A DNA stretch of 64,000 bases, taken from the NCBI RefSeq assembly GCF_002368395.1, contig NZ_AP018254.1, positions 558,001 to 622,000 on the forward strand, read 5' to 3'. The notes under the pieces were generated by a model that had not been told where the DNA came from, did no database searches, and saw only the letters and a program-made list of their open reading frames with translations. Both the position numbers and the translations under genes were made by a program. Below are positions 46,459 to 55,226 of this stretch, piece by piece. This DNA is from Calothrix sp. NIES-3974. GTDB taxonomy: Bacteria > Cyanobacteriota > Cyanobacteriia > Cyanobacteriales > Nostocaceae. How positions within the stretch are numbered: the first letter of the stretch is position 1; every line of letters begins with the position of its first letter.

Positions 46459-47037
46459 TTATTTAATTGGTGGTAACATCTGTGGAACGGGAATTTGTAA
46501 ATCTGGAAATTCCAAAGGAGAAATTATCCCATTTTCATCCAGAATAAATTCTTGTTGATAACCCTCGTCTGTCGGTTCTCTCAACACATATAATTGCCGA
46601 TTAACCACATCTAAAACCCAGTAATCCCGAATTCTCGCTTGAGCATAGGATTTACTTTTGATTTCCTGGTCAAATTTTAGACTACTATCAGCAACTTCAA
46701 TAATGAGATAAATTTCCTCTGGTCTTGGATGGTGGTCAGCGTAGTCAAGGGGGTCAATTTTGACCACTGAAATATCTGGTTCCGGTTCTGAATAGTGATT
46801 TAAAGTAATTGGATCTTGACTAATTACCCAAGCAAAACTATCACATAATCTGGCAAATAGTTTATAACTTCTTGCGACAGCAGAGCTATGAGCGGTACCT
46901 TTCGCACTCATCCAAATAATTTTACCTTCTAGTAGTTCCACCCTCTCATCCTCATCTAGGATACCACTAGCAGCCATGCGATGGTATTCATCGACAGTCC
47001 ACAAACGAAGGTTAAAGGTAGTTTCACGGGTTTGCAT
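46459..47037 (-). CDS. Uma2 family (DUF820) endonuclease-like protein, tandem copy 2
   Basis: A 192-residue Uma2 protein, tandem paralogue of the gene at 45798. Residues 1-55 and 83-192 are nearly the same. Residues about 56-82 differ strongly (SSAVARSYKLFARLCDSFAW here versus RSAVVRTDYFLKDALRNRAW). Two residues are missing near the I-E-V-A-D-S-S motif. The upstream spacer (GGATATGGTCAACTGCTGG, then GCGATCGC) is duplicated too, so the unit copied was gene plus spacer. Confidence 0.9.
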   Translation of the reverse strand: MQTRETTFNLRLWTVDEYHRMAASGILDEDERVELLEGKIIWMSAKGTAHSSAVARSYKLFARLCDSFAWVISQDPITLNHYSEPEPDISVVKIDPLDYADHHPRPEEIYLIIEVADSSLKFDQEIKSKSYAQARIRDYWVLDVVNRQLYVLREPTDEGYQQEFILDENGIISPLEFPDLQIPVPQMLPPIK

Positions 47038-47161
47038 AGCTGGATATGGTCAACTGCTGGGCGATCGCAGAATTTGGATTTGATTAGATGTTAGGACTGA
47101 CGCTGCGGACAAATCTTCTTGGCATAAGTCCTGATATATTTTGATGATACACGAGGATAAT

Positions 47162-47296
47162 TTATTTCCCAGGTGGTAGTATTTGCTGGATAGGAATTTG
47201 CAAATCTGGAAATTCCCAAGGAAAAATTATCCCATTTTCATCCAAAATAACTGCCTGTTGAACCCTCTCCTGTCGTTTCTCTCAACACAGAACCCT
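47162..47296 (-). pseudogene. 3' remnant of a third Uma2 copy
   Basis: The fragment reads, in one minus-strand frame, V-I-L-D-E-N-G-I-I-F-P-W-E-F-P-D-L-Q-I-P then a TAA stop at 47162. It matches the C-terminus of the two intact Uma2 copies. The upstream part of the gene is gone; DNA similarity fades beyond about 47300. The spacer between 47040 and 47160 is also related to the other spacer copies. Confidence 0.75.
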
Positions 47297-47408
47297 GCAT
47301 TTTGAACAAGCGATCGCTAAAGGTTGATTTTCGCACTACTCCCAAATCCCTAAAAAGTCTAGGAATTTGTGATCAATCCGGTACAATTGCTTTTTTCAAA
47401 AAGTAGTT

Positions 47409-47437
47409 TACCGCGATTTCTGTAGAAAATCGCGGTA
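47409..47437 (-). terminator. Hairpin after the DUF4335 gene, probable terminator
   Basis: TACCGCGATTT and AAATCGCGGTA form an 11-bp perfect stem around a short loop, beginning 16 bp beyond the DUF4335 stop. On the minus strand a T-rich stretch (CTTTTTG) follows within about 8 bases. The spacing is not quite canonical for an intrinsic terminator. Confidence 0.55.
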
Positions 47438-47452
47438 TTATCACTAAAAAAA

Positions 47453-49066
47453 CTAATCGTTATCCGGGAAAGTCTCCACCTTCCCATTCGGACGAAACAC
47501 CACTCGAATCCGAACTGATTGGCCATTGCGATTAGGGGAAACAAACTTTTCACCAATCAAAGGAATTCCTGTGCGATCCACATAGGTGCGAGCTGCACTT
47601 CCTAAAGGTAAAATCCGCTCGATTGTCCCATCCACACCTACAGTTAAACTGTACTCCAAACTTTGTTTTAAACCAGCTGGTACTTGCCAACGTTTGCTCA
47701 AAAATTGCCGCGCTTCGGCAATTTGGGGTGTGTCAAATAGGGTACTATCACTATTGCGGATAGCTGTGTTTTCGGCTGTGGCAACAGGTTTACCTTCGCG
47801 AATCCGGCGAATTAATTCGGAGGTATCTACGGTATCATTCGGTATTGGTGAATTTGCAGGTTGTTTTCCAGCCACAGATGTAGTTCCCGTAGTTGGTGGA
47901 GCTTCTTTGACCCTCGGTAAGTTGGCAATCTCCGGTGGTAAACTACCAGGAGTAGGTGGTGTGTATTTTTGTGCTGTGGATGACGAACTTTGTCTTGTGG
48001 TGCTAGTGTTTGGTAGTTGAGCGCTGGCAATTGTTGGAGGTGCGGGGACTGTATTCGGTATATTTATATTTCCCCCGACTCCCGGTGCATTTGTGGGAAA
48101 AACTAATTGGTTTGGATCAACTGTATTTGGTGTGGTTCCAGGGGTAGGAATACTAGCATTAGGTGATACTTGGGGTGTGGGTGTATTCACTGCACTGGGA
48201 ACATTTACAGTTGCACCGGGAGGAGGTACGCTTGGTAATCCCTCTAGGGTCGGTAATGGTGTGGTGGGAGTTGGGGGAATAGTTGGTTCCGGGTCGGCTT
48301 TCAGGGCTATTTGTTGATCGGCTGGGTCATTTTGGACTTGATTCGCAGTTTGTTGTCTACGGGTATTATTAACGTAATTGATAGTTAAAGGGGTTAAACC
48401 CACACTCACAGCCAATACAGCCGCAACAGGTGCCCAATTGGGAATTCGCCAACCTTTACTGGATTGCTCGTTGAGGACGGGTAAACTCACCACATCACTA
48501 CTATATTGATCCAAAGCTGAAGCCAGGTCAAATAATTGTAATAAACTCAGTTTCACACTGGGATGGGGTTGGGAGGATGACAAATTTCCCAAAAACAAAT
48601 TGTGGCTGAGATAATTACTGGGTTGTAAATGGATTTGTGAACCAGGATTTTGTAAATACTGATTATTTAAGACAGCAGTTGGTGGTAACTTTTGCTGCAC
48701 TGTTTTGGATTCAGCCTGTCCAGGGGAATCTTGAATTGTCTTTTCTGATGAACTTTTATTTCCGTAGATATCCCAAAAGCTATCGGGAGGAGTTTGTATA
48801 AAACGTTGCACATAATCGCGGACGGCTGTACTCAGAGCTTCCAGCTGATCGCGATCGCCGCGAATGATGACTGATCCATCTTCGTTGACATGGGGTTTGT
48901 CTGGAAGAGAAGCCGTAGTTTGGGGTTCTAGGAGCCGTAATTCAAATCTGACTTGCTTAAGTACCGATTTATTCATCCACTTCGAGAGTGGCGAATTTTC
49001 CGCAAGCACTTCTAGGGTGCATGTGGGTGGTGTGTAGCGACGGATAACAGGATTTGATCGAGGCAT
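47453..49066 (-). CDS. DUF4335 protein with proline-rich linker and one membrane helix
   Basis: A 537-residue cyanobacterial DUF4335 protein. Residues 1-95 (RRYTPPTCTLEVLAENSP, then VIIRGDRDQLEALS) are the conserved domain. Residues about 208-230 (APVAAVLAVSVGLTPLTI) form one hydrophobic segment, followed by about 190 residues of low-complexity Pro/Thr/Ser linker. The C-terminal 90 residues (Q-A-R-Q-F-L-S-x-R-W, then L-I-G-E-K-F-V-S-P) are a conserved domain ending in V-R-I-R-V-V-F. It pairs with the DUF3038 gene upstream, as in other cyanobacteria. Function is unknown. Confidence 0.88.
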   Translation of the reverse strand: MPRSNPVIRRYTPPTCTLEVLAENSPLSKWMNKSVLKQVRFELRLLEPQTTASLPDKPHVNEDGSVIIRGDRDQLEALSTAVRDYVQRFIQTPPDSFWDIYGNKSSSEKTIQDSPGQAESKTVQQKLPPTAVLNNQYLQNPGSQIHLQPSNYLSHNLFLGNLSSSQPHPSVKLSLLQLFDLASALDQYSSDVVSLPVLNEQSSKGWRIPNWAPVAAVLAVSVGLTPLTINYVNNTRRQQTANQVQNDPADQQIALKADPEPTIPPTPTTPLPTLEGLPSVPPPGATVNVPSAVNTPTPQVSPNASIPTPGTTPNTVDPNQLVFPTNAPGVGGNINIPNTVPAPPTIASAQLPNTSTTRQSSSSTAQKYTPPTPGSLPPEIANLPRVKEAPPTTGTTSVAGKQPANSPIPNDTVDTSELIRRIREGKPVATAENTAIRNSDSTLFDTPQIAEARQFLSKRWQVPAGLKQSLEYSLTVGVDGTIERILPLGSAARTYVDRTGIPLIGEKFVSPNRNGQSVRIRVVFRPNGKVETFPDND

Positions 49067-49184
49067 GGCAGAATTGCATTAAAATGGGTGGATTTTGGAT
49101 TTGGTAAGACGTACTACTTGTTTGTGAGGAAGTTCTGTCTAAAAGCGATAGATTATGAATCTGGATGCAACACAAACCCAAAAT

Positions 49185-49790
49185 CTAAAAATTAGTTGAG
49201 CGGTCAATTAATGCGAGCCAAAGACGACGATGTCCGCCCGGACCGCTATAAAATAGCAGATCGATCAACAACTTCAATGCCAAATTGGTCAGTGAGTCGA
49301 TTGCAGTGGGGACTTCCTCCTCCATCCTTTCTTGATAGGTATTACAAAACTCATCGATGTAATCTCCCAGTAATTCGGTTTGATGGGGTTCGCGATCGCT
49401 TTCTGCTACTTGTTCAAGTAAACTCACCGCACGTCGAATTAATTCCTGGTTTTGTTTGGCTAGATGACAGGTAATCAAAACAAGCGATCGCGCTTCTTCG
49501 ACATCCAGTTTCTTTCGCCCTCCCTGTCCCTTGCGCATCGGATTTGATTGGCGTAACCGCCACAAAGCCACACGGTCGGGAACTTTTGACTCTAAACCAA
49601 GATCAATCGCCGCAGCTAGCATGGCTTCCGAACCAATGCCAGTTAAAGCCTCCAGCGCCAATAAAATTAAATCGAGCTGGGTTTTAATATTTGTCCATTC
49701 AACTACACCGGGGGTAGTTATTTGAGTTAGATCCTCCCACTGAGATGTCGGGGTGGGTGAGTTCGCGGCAGGGTGCATAACTTTTAGCAT
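49185..49790 (-). CDS. DUF3038 protein
   Basis: A 201-residue cyanobacterial DUF3038 protein, soluble and mostly helical, with W-T-N-I-K-T-Q-L-D-L-I-L-L-A-L-E-A-L, R-V-A-L-W-R-L-R-Q-S-N and a C-terminal L-L-I-D-L-L-F-Y-S-G-P-G-G-H-R-R-L-W. It precedes DUF4335 by 118 bp in the same direction, the usual genomic pairing. The function is not known. The ATG at 49790 is the first Met of the frame. Confidence 0.9.
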   Translation of the reverse strand: MLKVMHPAANSPTPTSQWEDLTQITTPGVVEWTNIKTQLDLILLALEALTGIGSEAMLAAAIDLGLESKVPDRVALWRLRQSNPMRKGQGGRKKLDVEEARSLVLITCHLAKQNQELIRRAVSLLEQVAESDREPHQTELLGDYIDEFCNTYQERMEEEVPTAIDSLTNLALKLLIDLLFYSGPGGHRRLWLALIDRSTNF

Positions 49791-50209
49791 AGGCTATCGG
49801 GCTGGTAGGGGCTGTTGCTGTTACCCATTTTGAAACCAGACTTTTGACAAGCTGATTTGGTTTCCCCATCGTAATTGGTTCAGATGCCCACTGGTGTTTG
49901 ATTCTAGGTAATTTACTTTGGTTTGACTATTGGATTCACGATGGCTTACTTTGTCTATGTTAACAGCAGAACTATTTATTCTAGTCTAGAGTATATAGCC
50001 CGGATACAATCTTCTTGCCAATCTAAAATCTCTGTTAATCTCACCGGAATCGTGAAGTCTCTCCAAAACCACTTGTTGTCAATTCGACTACTCAGATCAC
50101 GATAACTTCATTTTTTTCAAAAATTTATTAAACAAGAATTGCTTTGTATTCAAGCTGACTGCCAACTTTACTACCTATTGGTATGGTGAATAAGTAACGA
50201 GGAGTCAAT
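49791..50209. other. Spacer of about 0.4 kb with nothing recognised
   Basis: No coding region, tRNA or clear repeat is seen between the DUF3038 gene and the small ORF at 50210. A 60-codon plus frame at 49923-50105 has no ribosome binding site or family match. Confidence 0.4.
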
Positions 50210-50374
50210 ATGTCTATAGGAAGATATTTATCTTTTTTTGTCGTTTTGTTAGCGGGGATGTTGGCCTCATTTTCGCAAATGTCATCTGCTTTAGAAGATG
50301 CTGATATTCCTAAATTTTCGTTATGGACTTTAGTTGCGACGGTAATTGCGAGTTTGCCCAGTTTGTTGTGGTGA
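50210..50374 (+). CDS. Predicted 54-residue membrane peptide
   Basis: The ATG at 50210 is preceded by CGAGGAGT, a strong ribosome binding site. The product has two hydrophobic stretches (SFFVVLLAGMLASF at residues 8-21 and LVATVIASLPSLLW at residues 41-54) separated by a short acidic link LEDADIP. That is the layout of a two-helix or helix-plus-tail small membrane protein. No family is recognised. It ends at TGA 50372. Confidence 0.5.
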   Translation: MSIGRYLSFFVVLLAGMLASFSQMSSALEDADIPKFSLWTLVATVIASLPSLLW

Positions 50375-50526
50375 TGTGGGGAAGGGGTGTTGCGAAATCG
50401 GGCAATGATATGGATATGTCGGTTGTAACACAATAAAAATCTGAGAAGACGGGAGATAGGGGGACTTTTTCCCCGACCGCTACGGAGGAAAGTTTACCTG
50501 ACTCCCATTCCAGATTAAAACTAAAA

Positions 50527-51168
50527 TTAAATGTGATCTCGCAGCCAATCTCTAAAAGCTCGAATTGCTTGGCTGCTACCAATAAATTGACTCTGCTGGA
50601 TGTATTGGTTTACTAACTCAATTATCGGGATACCTGGAAAAGTAGGACTACAATTTGATTCTACATATTTCCCATTTTCCAAAACATGAATTTTTAACCC
50701 TTGCTTTTCATATCGCCACAGTTCTGGAACTCCCAACATTTGGTAGTTACCCAATTGTGTGCGGGAAGTTATATCAATTTCTATCGCTAAATCTGGAGGT
50801 GGATCCATATTTAAATTTATGCGATTTTTACCAATAACTGCCGCTTGATTTTGAATGTAAAAGCAAGCATCTGGCTCCACTCCCTGACTCATGGCTTCAT
50901 TTTTGAGGGTGGTTGAACCTAAAGCATCATAATTAATACTTAGTTCCTGCAATAAAATTTTCACCATATCGCCAATGATTTCCTTGGCTTTTTCATGTTC
51001 GGGTAAGGGAACCATAATTTCTAGAAAACCATTACTATAGGATATTCTGGCGGCACGATGTTCTCCTAATTCCGCCAAAATATTTTCAAATTGTTCCCAA
51101 CTAACATCCTCAAGTAATAGTTGCTGTCCCGGTTGAATCCTCAGTTGTCTTAATTCTAATAGCATCAA
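50527..51168 (-). CDS. Uma2 family endonuclease-like protein
   Basis: A 213-residue Uma2/DUF820 protein, diverged from the tandem pair at 45.8-47.0 kb. It has S-W-E-Q-F-E-N-I-L-A-E-L, then R-I-S-Y-S-N-G-F-L-E-I-M, a Q-G-V-E-P-D-A-C-F-Y-I motif with the active-site Asp, and D-L-A-I-E-I-D-I-T with Glu, followed by G-V-P-E-L-W-R-Y. Length and layout are normal. It is transcribed alone. Confidence 0.9.
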   Translation of the reverse strand: MMLLELRQLRIQPGQQLLLEDVSWEQFENILAELGEHRAARISYSNGFLEIMVPLPEHEKAKEIIGDMVKILLQELSINYDALGSTTLKNEAMSQGVEPDACFYIQNQAAVIGKNRINLNMDPPPDLAIEIDITSRTQLGNYQMLGVPELWRYEKQGLKIHVLENGKYVESNCSPTFPGIPIIELVNQYIQQSQFIGSSQAIRAFRDWLRDHI

Positions 51169-52124
51169 AATTCATCTAACTTTTTTGATTACAATTTATC
51201 GACTCCACAACACACCCATCGCTGCATTCGTCCCCTAAAAATCCATCTCAAACATCTCTTTGATCAGCCACAAGCCAAACCCAATAACCCAGCGATCGCG
51301 GTAATACCATTTCACTAAAATTTCGATACCTTTTCTTACCCCTTACTCCCACTCCCCATACCTTAATATTATTAACCCTTTCCTGACCAAAAACTACAAT
51401 ATATCCCAATAATTTATATACTTAGACATATTGACAAAATACATTGTTTTTGCGCTTTATCCATCTTTCCCTACCAAAAAGAAAGGAACTTTTCCCGTAA
51501 TTTTCAGGTCTTGACACTAAAGTGTGGATATAACAGACACATGCCCCCATCCTATCTTGCTTAAGATAATTTTTTGTCTATGGAATGCATCGGATATTCG
51601 TTATTTTTGGTAAAAAATACTAAAGTTATCTATCATACAATAAATTTAGAATAACTCAAATAAAAACCAATTTAATTTAAGAATTGCGCAATCATTACGA
51701 TTGTGTGGATCTTACATAATTGTTGTAAATCACAATTATTTTTTGGTTTTTATGTAGGGTTTGAAATTTTACATATCACGGTCAAACCCGGATTTTTCAC
51801 AAACCCTAAAACTATCAGGGTATAGGGAGTAGCCTACATGTACTGCTGACAGCAGAACCTGTGAAAGTAGCTTTTCCCCTCCGGTCAATCTGAATCATTA
51901 CACTACTCACAACTCCCCGTAGAGACGCGATATGTTCACGTATGTGCCCCACTCCCTATTTACAAGGGAGTGGGAAAATCAACGCTGACCGCGATACGAA
52001 TGGAAAATGCGATTAAAGTTTATTCCTGAATACTTGTCTTGCTAAATCTTGAATAATTTCTGTTGATATTCAAGTCCCACAATGAATTGGAACCAAAGGT
52101 GCTGAAACTGAGTAAAACTTTACC
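51169..52124. other. 0.96 kb spacer without gene
   Basis: This AT-rich spacer between divergent genes has no supported ORF. It contains a motif near 51790-51833 (TTCACAAACCCTAAAACTATCAGGG, split by variation in other copies) related to 56417-56460, and a partial REP-like GTAGAGACGCGATATG at about 51919. The plus-strand promoter of the antiporter gene probably lies in its last part but is not identified. Confidence 0.45.
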
Positions 52125-53588
52125 ATGATTAAACTTACTATTATCTGGGTTGTAATTTCCTTATTTTGCGGATTAGTCATTTATTTGATACCGAAACTGG
52201 ATCGATATATTGCCCTAGGTGTCACCCTAGTTACCATTGGCTATGCATTAAACTTATTTTTCACCCAATTGCCATTGAACTTGGTATTAATCGATAATTT
52301 TGGCATTTCCTTAATGATAGATGATCTTAGTCGCTACTTTATCTTGACTAATGGTCTGATCACGGCAATTGTAATTCTCTACTGTTGGCAAACAAATAAA
52401 GCTAATTTTTTTTACACCCAGATAACTATTTTACACGGAAGCATCAACTCCGTATTTATCTGTGCAGATTTTATCAGTTTGTATGTCGCCTTAGAGATGA
52501 TCGGGATTACAACCTTTTTATTAGTAGCCTATCCTCGCAGCGATCGCTCGATTTGGACTGCACTGCGCTATATGTTCGTAAGTAATACCTCCATGCTGTT
52601 TTATTTGCTAGGTGCAGTATTGGTCTATGAGGCGAATAATTCCTTTGCTTTTGCGGGACTAACGAAGACAACAACCGAGGCTATTGCCTTAATTTTTCTT
52701 GGGTTATTAACTAAAGGGGGAATTTTCATTTCCGGGTTATGGTCTCCATTGACTAACTCGGAATCAGAAACACCTGTATCCGCTATGCTTTCGGGGGTTG
52801 TGGAAAAAGCTGCCACATTTGCCATTGTCCGTTGTGCCCTGATTTTAGAAGAAATCGATCCGATTGTGAGAATGATCTCCCTAGCCTCAGTGATTTTTGG
52901 GGTATCCTGTGCCATCCTGGAGAGAGATACCAAGCGTACACTAGCATTCAGTACAATTTCCCAGTTAGGTTGGGTACTTGCAGCTCCATCGGTAGGGGGT
53001 TTTTACGCATTAGCCCACGGACTAGCAAAGTCAGCTATTTTCTTGACTGTTGGTAAATTACCCAGTCGAAATTTCCGGGAACTACAATTTCAACCGATAA
53101 ATAGCGGACACTGGTTTGCCTTGCTTTTACCAGCTCTGTCGATTTCTGGTTTTCCCTTCTTTATCGGTTATGGGTCAAAAATTTTGACGCTAGATCATCT
53201 CCTACCTTTCCAAACCATTATCATGAATGTTGCTGCTGTCGCAACAGCAATTGTGTATGCCAAATTTATTTTTCTACCCCATCAGGGATGGAAAAGTATT
53301 AGACCTGGTACTTGGGTGACAATTATGGCTCTAGTGGCTACTTTGATGGTAACAAGTGTTTTCGACTTGAAGGTCTATACTGTTGGGAATTTGGTAAAAG
53401 CCCTAGCCATTGTTGGTATGGGTTGGATGGGATATTTTTTACTTTTTAAACGGTATGTGGTGGCTTTACCGCGTTTGTTTGAGCGATTTGAGTATTTGAT
53501 TGGGATGATGAGTTTGATTTTAATCTTACTTTTCTTGTTTTTGAACTACTTTTTACCCAACCGTTCGTGGAACTTAATTGGATTTTAA
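52125..53588 (+). CDS. Proton-conducting antiporter subunit, MrpD/NuoN type
   Basis: A 487-residue polytopic membrane protein of the proton-translocating subunit family shared by complex I (NuoL/M/N) and Mrp Na+/H+ antiporters. It has about 13-14 hydrophobic helices. The key ionisable residues are present: Glu124 in ALEMIG, Lys197 in LLTKGG, and His-Lys302 in HGLAKSA. The length matches MrpD or NdhD-like proteins. No other mrp or ndh gene is adjacent, so it is an orphan copy. It may exchange cations for H+ in the plasma or thylakoid membrane; its partner complex is unknown. The start ATG at 52125 has no strong Shine-Dalgarno sequence. Confidence 0.85.
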   Translation: MIKLTIIWVVISLFCGLVIYLIPKLDRYIALGVTLVTIGYALNLFFTQLPLNLVLIDNFGISLMIDDLSRYFILTNGLITAIVILYCWQTNKANFFYTQITILHGSINSVFICADFISLYVALEMIGITTFLLVAYPRSDRSIWTALRYMFVSNTSMLFYLLGAVLVYEANNSFAFAGLTKTTTEAIALIFLGLLTKGGIFISGLWSPLTNSESETPVSAMLSGVVEKAATFAIVRCALILEEIDPIVRMISLASVIFGVSCAILERDTKRTLAFSTISQLGWVLAAPSVGGFYALAHGLAKSAIFLTVGKLPSRNFRELQFQPINSGHWFALLLPALSISGFPFFIGYGSKILTLDHLLPFQTIIMNVAAVATAIVYAKFIFLPHQGWKSIRPGTWVTIMALVATLMVTSVFDLKVYTVGNLVKALAIVGMGWMGYFLLFKRYVVALPRLFERFEYLIGMMSLILILLFLFLNYFLPNRSWNLIGF

Positions 53589-53649
53589 CGTTTTCGCCTG
53601 ATTCCCAATGCTTTTATCGACTGGGGATGTAATATCGATTCTCTTGTAT

Positions 53650-53765
53650 GTAGGTGGGTGGTGAAAATTGTCGTTGAGATCAGGGAGAGACGCGATATAT
53701 CGCGTCTCTACGCCGAATGATTGGTTACGTTGCGGTTTTATGTTTAATTGCACCTACCTACCTAC
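53650..53765. mobile_element. MITE B, arms as in MITE A but a GCGATATATCGC core
   Basis: The left arm (GTAGGTGGGTGGTGAAAA, then TTGTCGTTGAGAT) and right arm (TCTACGCCGAATGATTGG to CACCTACCTAC) match 45531-45646 with few differences. The core is AGAGACGCGATA / TATCGCGTCTCT, a perfect palindrome, in place of the GACGACCCG core. The ends are less exact than in MITE A. Confidence 0.8.
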
Positions 53766-53778
53766 TTTAAACTAGATG

Positions 53779-53835
53779 AAACTACAATAATCAACGGTTA
53801 TAGCCCTTGATATGTAGCGACCATTAGGGTAAACG
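53779..53835. repeat. Dispersed repeat, inverted copy at 62024-62087
   Basis: The block ATCAACGGTTATAG, then TATGTAGCGACCATTAG and GTAAAC recurs as its reverse complement at 62024-62087 with few mismatches over about 60 bp. It is non-coding and its origin is unknown. Confidence 0.65.
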
Positions 53836-54127
53836 ATATGACACCTACGCGGAGTAATCCAAAATTCCATAAAGGGTAGGGAACTTGACTGCAATCTATG
53901 TAGTCTCTGCTCTAAAATTGCTTCAGTTGACATTCTGTTGTAGTCACTTGATTTGGTAGTTCCAGTTTTAAACTGAATGAGGCAATCAGGGTTAATCTAT
54001 GATCAAATCACACTCTTGATACGTATTTACAGTGACATTAGCTCAAAGTTTATATAAAATCTACTGAGCAGTCAGAAATGAGTGTGTAAAGATTGAAAAT
54101 TTAGTCAAAAACCCAGTTATCAGCTAA

Positions 54128-54484
54128 ATGAACAGAAAATTTGCTCTCACATTACTTTCCAGTCCAGCCCTATTTGCCTCGATTATTTCTCTAGTGGTTA
54201 TTACTCAACCAGCTAGTGCCGGACAAAACAATACTGGTAATAGCAACTCTTGCATAACTGCGACTAACTATGGTGTCGTACCTAACTTTGTCTGTCAGCG
54301 TCGTCACAAGTCAGCCACCACCCTTGCATCCTCACCGGACTTTTTACGTCCTGATCAAGTTATTCCCAATCAAGGGGGTGAATTGAACTTTACAGAGGAA
54401 GAAAGTGATGCTGCGATCGCTCTCTTTGGTTGCGATTGTCCCGCATGTCTCAACACCCTGCGACAAATGCGAGGTATGTCCTAG
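54128..54484 (+). CDS. Small secreted protein with C-terminal Cys cluster
   Basis: A 118-residue protein with a signal peptide (residues 1-31, cleavage after QPASA). The mature part has Cys in NSCITA and NFVCQRR, and near the C-terminus F-T-E-E-E-S-D-A-A-I-A-L-F-G-C-D-C-P-A-C. The three C-terminal cysteines are in a CxCxxC array that could bind metal or form disulfides. I recognise no named family; similar FTEEESDAA-x-x-LFGCDCPAC proteins are, to my knowledge, conserved hypotheticals in cyanobacteria. Likely exported to periplasm or thylakoid lumen. A clear terminator follows. Confidence 0.75.
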   Translation: MNRKFALTLLSSPALFASIISLVVITQPASAGQNNTGNSNSCITATNYGVVPNFVCQRRHKSATTLASSPDFLRPDQVIPNQGGELNFTEEESDAAIALFGCDCPACLNTLRQMRGMS

Positions 54485-54527
54485 TAGTCTGGGTATTAGA
54501 TATTAATACTGATAAATACCTAAAGAT

Positions 54528-54565
54528 AAGGAGGTGGATCATCATAATTCACCTCCCTTTTGTTT
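54528..54565 (+). terminator. Intrinsic terminator after the secreted-protein gene
   Basis: AAGGAGGTG (54528-54536) pairs with CACCTCC (54550-54556) across a 13-base loop, and the stem is followed by CTTTTGTTT. It starts 44 bp past the stop codon. Confidence 0.75.
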
Positions 54566-54618
54566 AACAGGATTTTGGTTAAAACTTGAGAGACACCGGA
54601 TATGGATATTGGCTCTGG

Positions 54619-54882
54619 TTAAATTCTACCAATGCTGTGTAAACCCAAAATTAATCCAGCACCGAGGATATGACCAAAGCTAGTTGCTCCTAACACAGCA
54701 CCTAAGCCAAAACCACCGAACATGTTAGGAGAAGGCATGGCTGGACCAACGTTTTGATATTTTACCGTTGCTTTCGCAAATGCGATCGCAATAATATTCG
54801 CAAATATCATAATACCCCCAACTATTGGACTCCATTCCAGGGGGGTGGTTGCTGCCGTAGTTAGCAAAATCGGTGTTAACAC
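54619..54882 (-). CDS. psaK: Photosystem I reaction centre subunit PsaK
   Basis: An 87-residue PsaK, a two-helix subunit at the outer edge of photosystem I that helps bind antenna or IsiA and takes part in state transitions. Residues read TTPLEWSP, then a helix (I-M-I-F-A-N-I-I-A-I-A), K-Y-Q-N-V-G-P-A-M-P-S-P and M-F-G-G-F-G-L, then the second helix with S-F-G-H-I-L-G-A-G. The frame continues upstream to 54945, but the GTG at 54882 is preceded by GGAG with 8 bp spacing and gives the usual length, so it is the real start. The gene is divergent from rph. Confidence 0.95.
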   Translation of the reverse strand: MLTPILLTTAATTPLEWSPIVGGIMIFANIIAIAFAKATVKYQNVGPAMPSPNMFGGFGLGAVLGATSFGHILGAGLILGLHSIGRI

Positions 54883-55014
54883 GTTGATTTCTCCTATGGA
54901 TTGATGAATGAGTGCTATAACTATCTTTTTGAATTTAATTACCAAAAAACGTCAACCCAAGGTCGAGTTTTGCAGTATTAGTTAACAATTGTTGGTAATA
55001 CTTCATAATTATCT

Positions 55015-55039
55015 GGTGACTATGCTCTGCGTAGTCACC
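55015..55039. promoter_or_regulatory. Perfect inverted repeat between psaK and rph
   Basis: GGTGACTA and TAGTCACC form an 8-bp perfect stem with a 9-base loop in the intergenic region of the divergent psaK and rph genes, 133 bp before the psaK start. It may be an operator or a leftover repeat. No protein is assigned to it. Confidence 0.35.
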
Positions 55040-55226
55040 CAATGATGAAGGCTGGAGTCTCACACCCTTGGATTCCCACGCGGAGCATGGGAGCAAGGAA
55101 AATGGTAGGCGTATTTCTGCCGACTTGTACTAGTCCCCCATGACGTTTGGGTTTCTTTCCTCTCCTGCAACCCCTACTGTATCCTGTATGCTGTATTCTT
55201 GTAGCACCTATAGGAGGCAAACAGCA

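Noticed and set aside
47586-48020. 144-codon plus-strand ORF opposite DUF4335
   Set aside because: Shadow of the proline- and threonine-rich linker of the real gene.
55140-55226. Longer RNase PH start at 55140
   Set aside because: The ATG at 55227 has TAGGAGG at ideal spacing and matches family length.
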